Source of the DNA: Candidatus Kaiserbacteria bacterium
GTDB taxonomy: Bacteria > Patescibacteriota > Minisyncoccia > Phycocordibacterales > UBA2100
Length of the DNA stretch: 7,423 bases
NCBI GenBank assembly: GCA_026985835.1
Contig: JALSPS010000092.1
Location: 1-7,423 of the forward strand
Reading direction: 5' to 3'
The position numbers and the translations under genes were made by a program. Below the pieces are notes generated by a model. That model did no database searches and was not told the DNA's origin. It saw nothing but the letters and a program-made list of their open reading frames with translations. Below, in pieces: positions 5,393 through 7,423 of the stretch (the stretch's first letter is position 1; the number at the start of each line of letters is the position of its first letter).

Positions 5393-6247
5393 ATGAATAA
5401 AGAACAAATAAAAAAAGAGATAGCTGATATTGAGGCAAAGATGTCTCAGCCTGATTTTTGGTCTGATCCGGGCATAGCCCAAAAAATAATTGCAAAATAT
5501 CAAGAGCTTAAAGACGCTCTTGAGGGTAAAAATAAATATGATTCCGGCGATGCTATTATAAAAATTTTATCGGGCGCTGGAGGGGACGATGCGGAGGATT
5601 TTTCAAGAATGCTTTTTCGTATGTATTCGCGTTTTGCAGAATCACGCGGTTGGCAAATATCCATCCTTGATGTAAATGAATCAAACGCGGGACTCAGAAG
5701 CATTGCTTTTGAAGTAAAAGGTAAGGGAGTTTATGGAGTGTTAAAAAATGAAAGTGGGGTACACAGACTGGTGCGTATAAGCCCTTTTAATGCTCAAGGA
5801 AAAAGACAAACCAGTTTTTCAATGGTTGAAGTGGTTCCTGAAGTTGATACTCATACTATTGAGATAAAAGATTCGGATATCGAAATTTCTTTTGCTCGTT
5901 CAGGAGGCGCTGGTGGGCAAAATGTAAACAAGGTTGAAACAGCAGTGCGTTTAACACATAAACCGACCGGTATTACCGTAAAGTGTACCGAGGAGAGAAC
6001 TCAACAAAAAAATAGAGAAAAAGCAATGACAATGCTTGCCGGCAAGTTATTTTTAATTCAAGAACAAGAACAAAAAAAAGAACAAGAGGGATTTTCAATA
6101 GCAAAAGATACAAAAAATGAATGGGGGAGCCAGATTCGTTCTTATATTTTGCATCCTTATAAAAAAGTAAAGGATCATCGTACTGAAAAAGAAACATCAA
6201 ATGTTGATGCCATTTTGAATGGTGAGCTTGAATATATTTTGGAATAA
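5393..6247 (+). CDS. prfB: Peptide chain release factor 2, short form lacking part of domain 1
   Basis: Product of 284 aa that recognises UGA and UAA stop codons in the ribosomal A site and triggers peptide release. The RF2-specific anticodon tripeptide SPF is at 130-132 ([21 protein letters not shown]). The peptidyl-hydrolysis motif GGQ is at 174-176 within [11 protein letters not shown], and WGSQIRSY is at 244-251. E. coli RF2 is 365 aa. Here the N-terminus begins about where the E. coli programmed frameshift site lies, so that autoregulatory signal is absent. About 50 residues are also missing between [11 protein letters not shown] (35-45) and [16 protein letters not shown] (49-64), which removes most of the long helices of domain 1. 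The ATG at 5393 is the only sensible start: upstream in frame is tRNA with a stop at 5360. There is no Shine-Dalgarno. SPF, GGQ and the surrounding core are intact, so it should be active. Confidence 0.93.
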   Translation: MNKEQIKKEIADIEAKMSQPDFWSDPGIAQKIIAKYQELKDALEGKNKYDSGDAIIKILSGAGGDDAEDFSRMLFRMYSRFAESRGWQISILDVNESNAGLRSIAFEVKGKGVYGVLKNESGVHRLVRISPFNAQGKRQTSFSMVEVVPEVDTHTIEIKDSDIEISFARSGGAGGQNVNKVETAVRLTHKPTGITVKCTEERTQQKNREKAMTMLAGKLFLIQEQEQKKEQEGFSIAKDTKNEWGSQIRSYILHPYKKVKDHRTEKETSNVDAILNGELEYILE

Positions 6248-6270
6248 CAAATTTATACACAACAATTTTT

Positions 6271-6297
6271 TTGAAAAAATACAATTGATGTTAGAAT
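6271..6297 (+). promoter_or_regulatory. Probable promoter of the ABC transporter gene
   Basis: TTGAAA (6271-6276, 5/6 match) and TAGAAT (6292-6297, 5/6 match) are 15 nt apart, shorter than the ideal 17. The -10-like box ends 7 nt before the ATG at 6305, which again predicts transcription starting at or beside the start codon. The 57-nt gap after prfB is larger than most gaps here, consistent with a separate promoter. Confidence 0.42.
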
Positions 6298-6304
6298 CAT
6301 CAAT

Positions 6305-7423
6305 ATGAATATATTTGGCACATTAAAATATGTATTTCCTTTTATAAAAAAATATCCGATTGCAAATACACTTGTTTTTGTTTTTTATGGAATTGCGGTT
6401 ATTTTAACAAACTTTATTGCGCCAATCATATATAAACGCATTATAGATATCATATCTCTTGGCATAAAGCCGGCACTTGTTGCGCAAAATTTATTTAATC
6501 TATTTTATGCTCTTATTCTTATTATTATTCTTTACAATATTTTTTACAGATTGGCGGATATTATTTTAATAAAAGTACAAAGCGCGATGATTTTTGATTT
6601 ATCAACCGATGCATATAAGCGCATATTAAAACATTCATACGCATTTTTTGCAGATAATTTTACAGGTTCGCTTGTGAATAAAACAAAAAGATATTTATCT
6701 GCCTTTGAAACATTACAAGATAAAATTTTGTTTACATTTTGGTTTGACTTTATAAAGCTTCTTTTTATTGCGGTTGGTTTATTTATATTTGTGCCGGGAT
6801 TGATTTTCGTATTTGGGATTTGGTTTGGTTTATTTTTGCTTATTATATACATTTTGGTGCGCAAACAATATAAGCTTGATTTAATTCGCGCTGATAAAGA
6901 GGCTAATACAACAGGTGTTTTAGCTGATGCGATTTCAAATGTTTTAAATATAAAAATTTTTGCATCCGCTAAACGGGAAAGCGCCTATTATAGAAGAGCG
7001 AATATTATTTTAAAAACCGCAAGAGATAGGGCGTGGAGATATTCTATCGTAATAAATACATTTCAAGGAATATATGTTGGTATTTTGGAAGTTGTTGCAA
7101 TGTATTGGATTATAACCTCTTGGATAAACGGATTCGTTTCTGCCGGAACAATCGTACTTGTGCAAGCGTATGTTTTGCAGATCGCGGGAGTTGTCTGGAA
7201 TTTTGGCAGGAGTTTAAAAGATGTTGTTAGAGCGTTTGCAAATATGAAAGATATGATTGAAATTTTTGAAACACCACCATCTGTCGCGGATCCTTCCCGT
7301 CCTAAAAAATTAAATATAAATGGCGGTAAAATAGAATTTGATAATGTTTCTTTTGCTTATAAGCACGGTCAAATTCTTTTTGACAAATTATCTTTCACAA
7401 TAAACCCGGGAGAAAAGGTTGGT
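6305..7423 (+). CDS. ABC transporter, fused permease-ATPase (exporter type), 3' end outside window
   Basis: The first 373 codons of an MsbA/LmrA-type half-transporter, open to the right edge with no stop. The N-terminal membrane domain spans about residues 1-310, with hydrophobic segments near 19-42, 63-88, 145-165, 166-186, 247-270 and 280-300, consistent with the six-helix exporter fold. HSYAFFADNFTGSLVNKTKRY (110-130) matches the intracellular-loop pattern ff....G.l.nr found in this class. The nucleotide-binding domain begins at GKIEFDNVSFAYKHG (341-355), where the A-loop Tyr is Y352, and continues through FTINPGEKVG (364-373). The window is cut just before Walker A. Substrate cannot be told; lipid, peptide or drug export are all possible. 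The start ATG at 6305 has no Shine-Dalgarno but has a TAGAAT box 7 nt upstream. Confidence 0.92.
   Translation, partial: MNIFGTLKYVFPFIKKYPIANTLVFVFYGIAVILTNFIAPIIYKRIIDIISLGIKPALVAQNLFNLFYALILIIILYNIFYRLADIILIKVQSAMIFDLSTDAYKRILKHSYAFFADNFTGSLVNKTKRYLSAFETLQDKILFTFWFDFIKLLFIAVGLFIFVPGLIFVFGIWFGLFLLIIYILVRKQYKLDLIRADKEANTTGVLADAISNVLNIKIFASAKRESAYYRRANIILKTARDRAWRYSIVINTFQGIYVGILEVVAMYWIITSWINGFVSAGTIVLVQAYVLQIAGVVWNFGRSLKDVVRAFANMKDMIEIFETPPSVADPSRPKKLNINGGKIEFDNVSFAYKHGQILFDKLSFTINPGEKVG

Noticed and set aside
5360..5420. RF2 programmed +1 frameshift site
   Set aside because: No CUU-UGA-type slippery site precedes or follows the start. The gene is open without a shift, and upstream in-frame sequence is tRNA with a stop at 5360.
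6265..6280. A/T inverted repeat after prfB considered as a terminator
   Set aside because: The arms are pure A/T with a 2-nt loop and no G-C pairs. It would not be a stable intrinsic terminator and overlaps the likely promoter of the next gene.
6544..7230. Open frames inside the ABC transporter gene (6544-6864 minus, 7033-7230 plus)
   Set aside because: The continuous + frame from 6305 to the window end encodes a convincing ABC exporter; these are shadows in other frames.
1..7423. CRISPR array, tandem repeats, insertion sequence or phage/defence module
   Set aside because: Reading through the window I saw no spaced direct repeats, no transposase, integrase or nuclease motifs, and no terminal inverted repeats. 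The genes are household or membrane types.

Overview
The window looks like chromosome from a small-genome, AT-rich bacterium, most plausibly a member of the Candidate Phyla Radiation / Patescibacteria. This is inferred from the gene repertoire: a CofE-like protein with no other F420 gene in view, an unusually short release factor 2, a stand-alone shikimate-kinase-like P-loop protein, an absence of Shine-Dalgarno sites, and tight packing with overlapping gene ends. It is not based on a phylogenetic marker. TGA is used as a stop (kinase-like gene at 1650-2291) and an RF2 gene is present, so the standard bacterial code (table 11) fits; this argues against the UGA-recoding CPR groups.

Layout. At 3-563 is the 3' end of glmS (glucosamine-6-phosphate synthase). 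It is followed on the + strand by closely spaced genes: an MscS-type mechanosensitive channel (592-1641), a shikimate-kinase-like P-loop protein (1650-2291), a membrane-anchored DUF218/SanA-YdcF-like protein (2323-2907) and a four-helix DUF1761-like membrane protein (2915-3292). Gaps of 7-31 nt suggest one transcription unit with an envelope flavour. An RsuA/RluF-type pseudouridine synthase (3272-3994, minus) converges on the last of these with a 21-nt overlap. It diverges from a DUF192 exported or anchored protein (4016-4477, plus) across only 21 nt, and both start codons lie inside a near-perfect 29-nt dyad. The DUF192 gene converges, with a 4-nt stop-codon overlap, on a CofE-like gene (4474-5175, minus). 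That gene diverges from a unit comprising tRNA-Thr(GGT), tRNA-Thr(CGT) and prfB, in which the prfB ATG follows the last tRNA base by only two nucleotides. The window ends inside an ABC exporter (6305 onward) that is cut just before its Walker A motif.

How the genes work together. Two themes are visible: envelope and osmotic homeostasis (GlmS supplies the amino-sugar precursor; MscS, the SanA-like protein and the ABC exporter act at the membrane) and translation (pseudouridine synthase, two tRNA-Thr genes, RF2). I do not see a defence island, CRISPR array, transposase or phage genes. No stretch longer than about 220 nt lacks a protein gene, and that one (5176-5392) is filled by promoters and the two tRNAs.

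The points most worth a second look are the tRNA-prfB junction, the shortened RF2 that has lost the usual frameshift control, the consistent pairing of no Shine-Dalgarno with a -10-like box 6-9 nt before the ATG (suggesting leaderless transcripts), and two proteins (CofE-like and shikimate-kinase-like) whose nominal pathways are not evident here. No wholly new multi-gene system can be demonstrated from this sequence alone.
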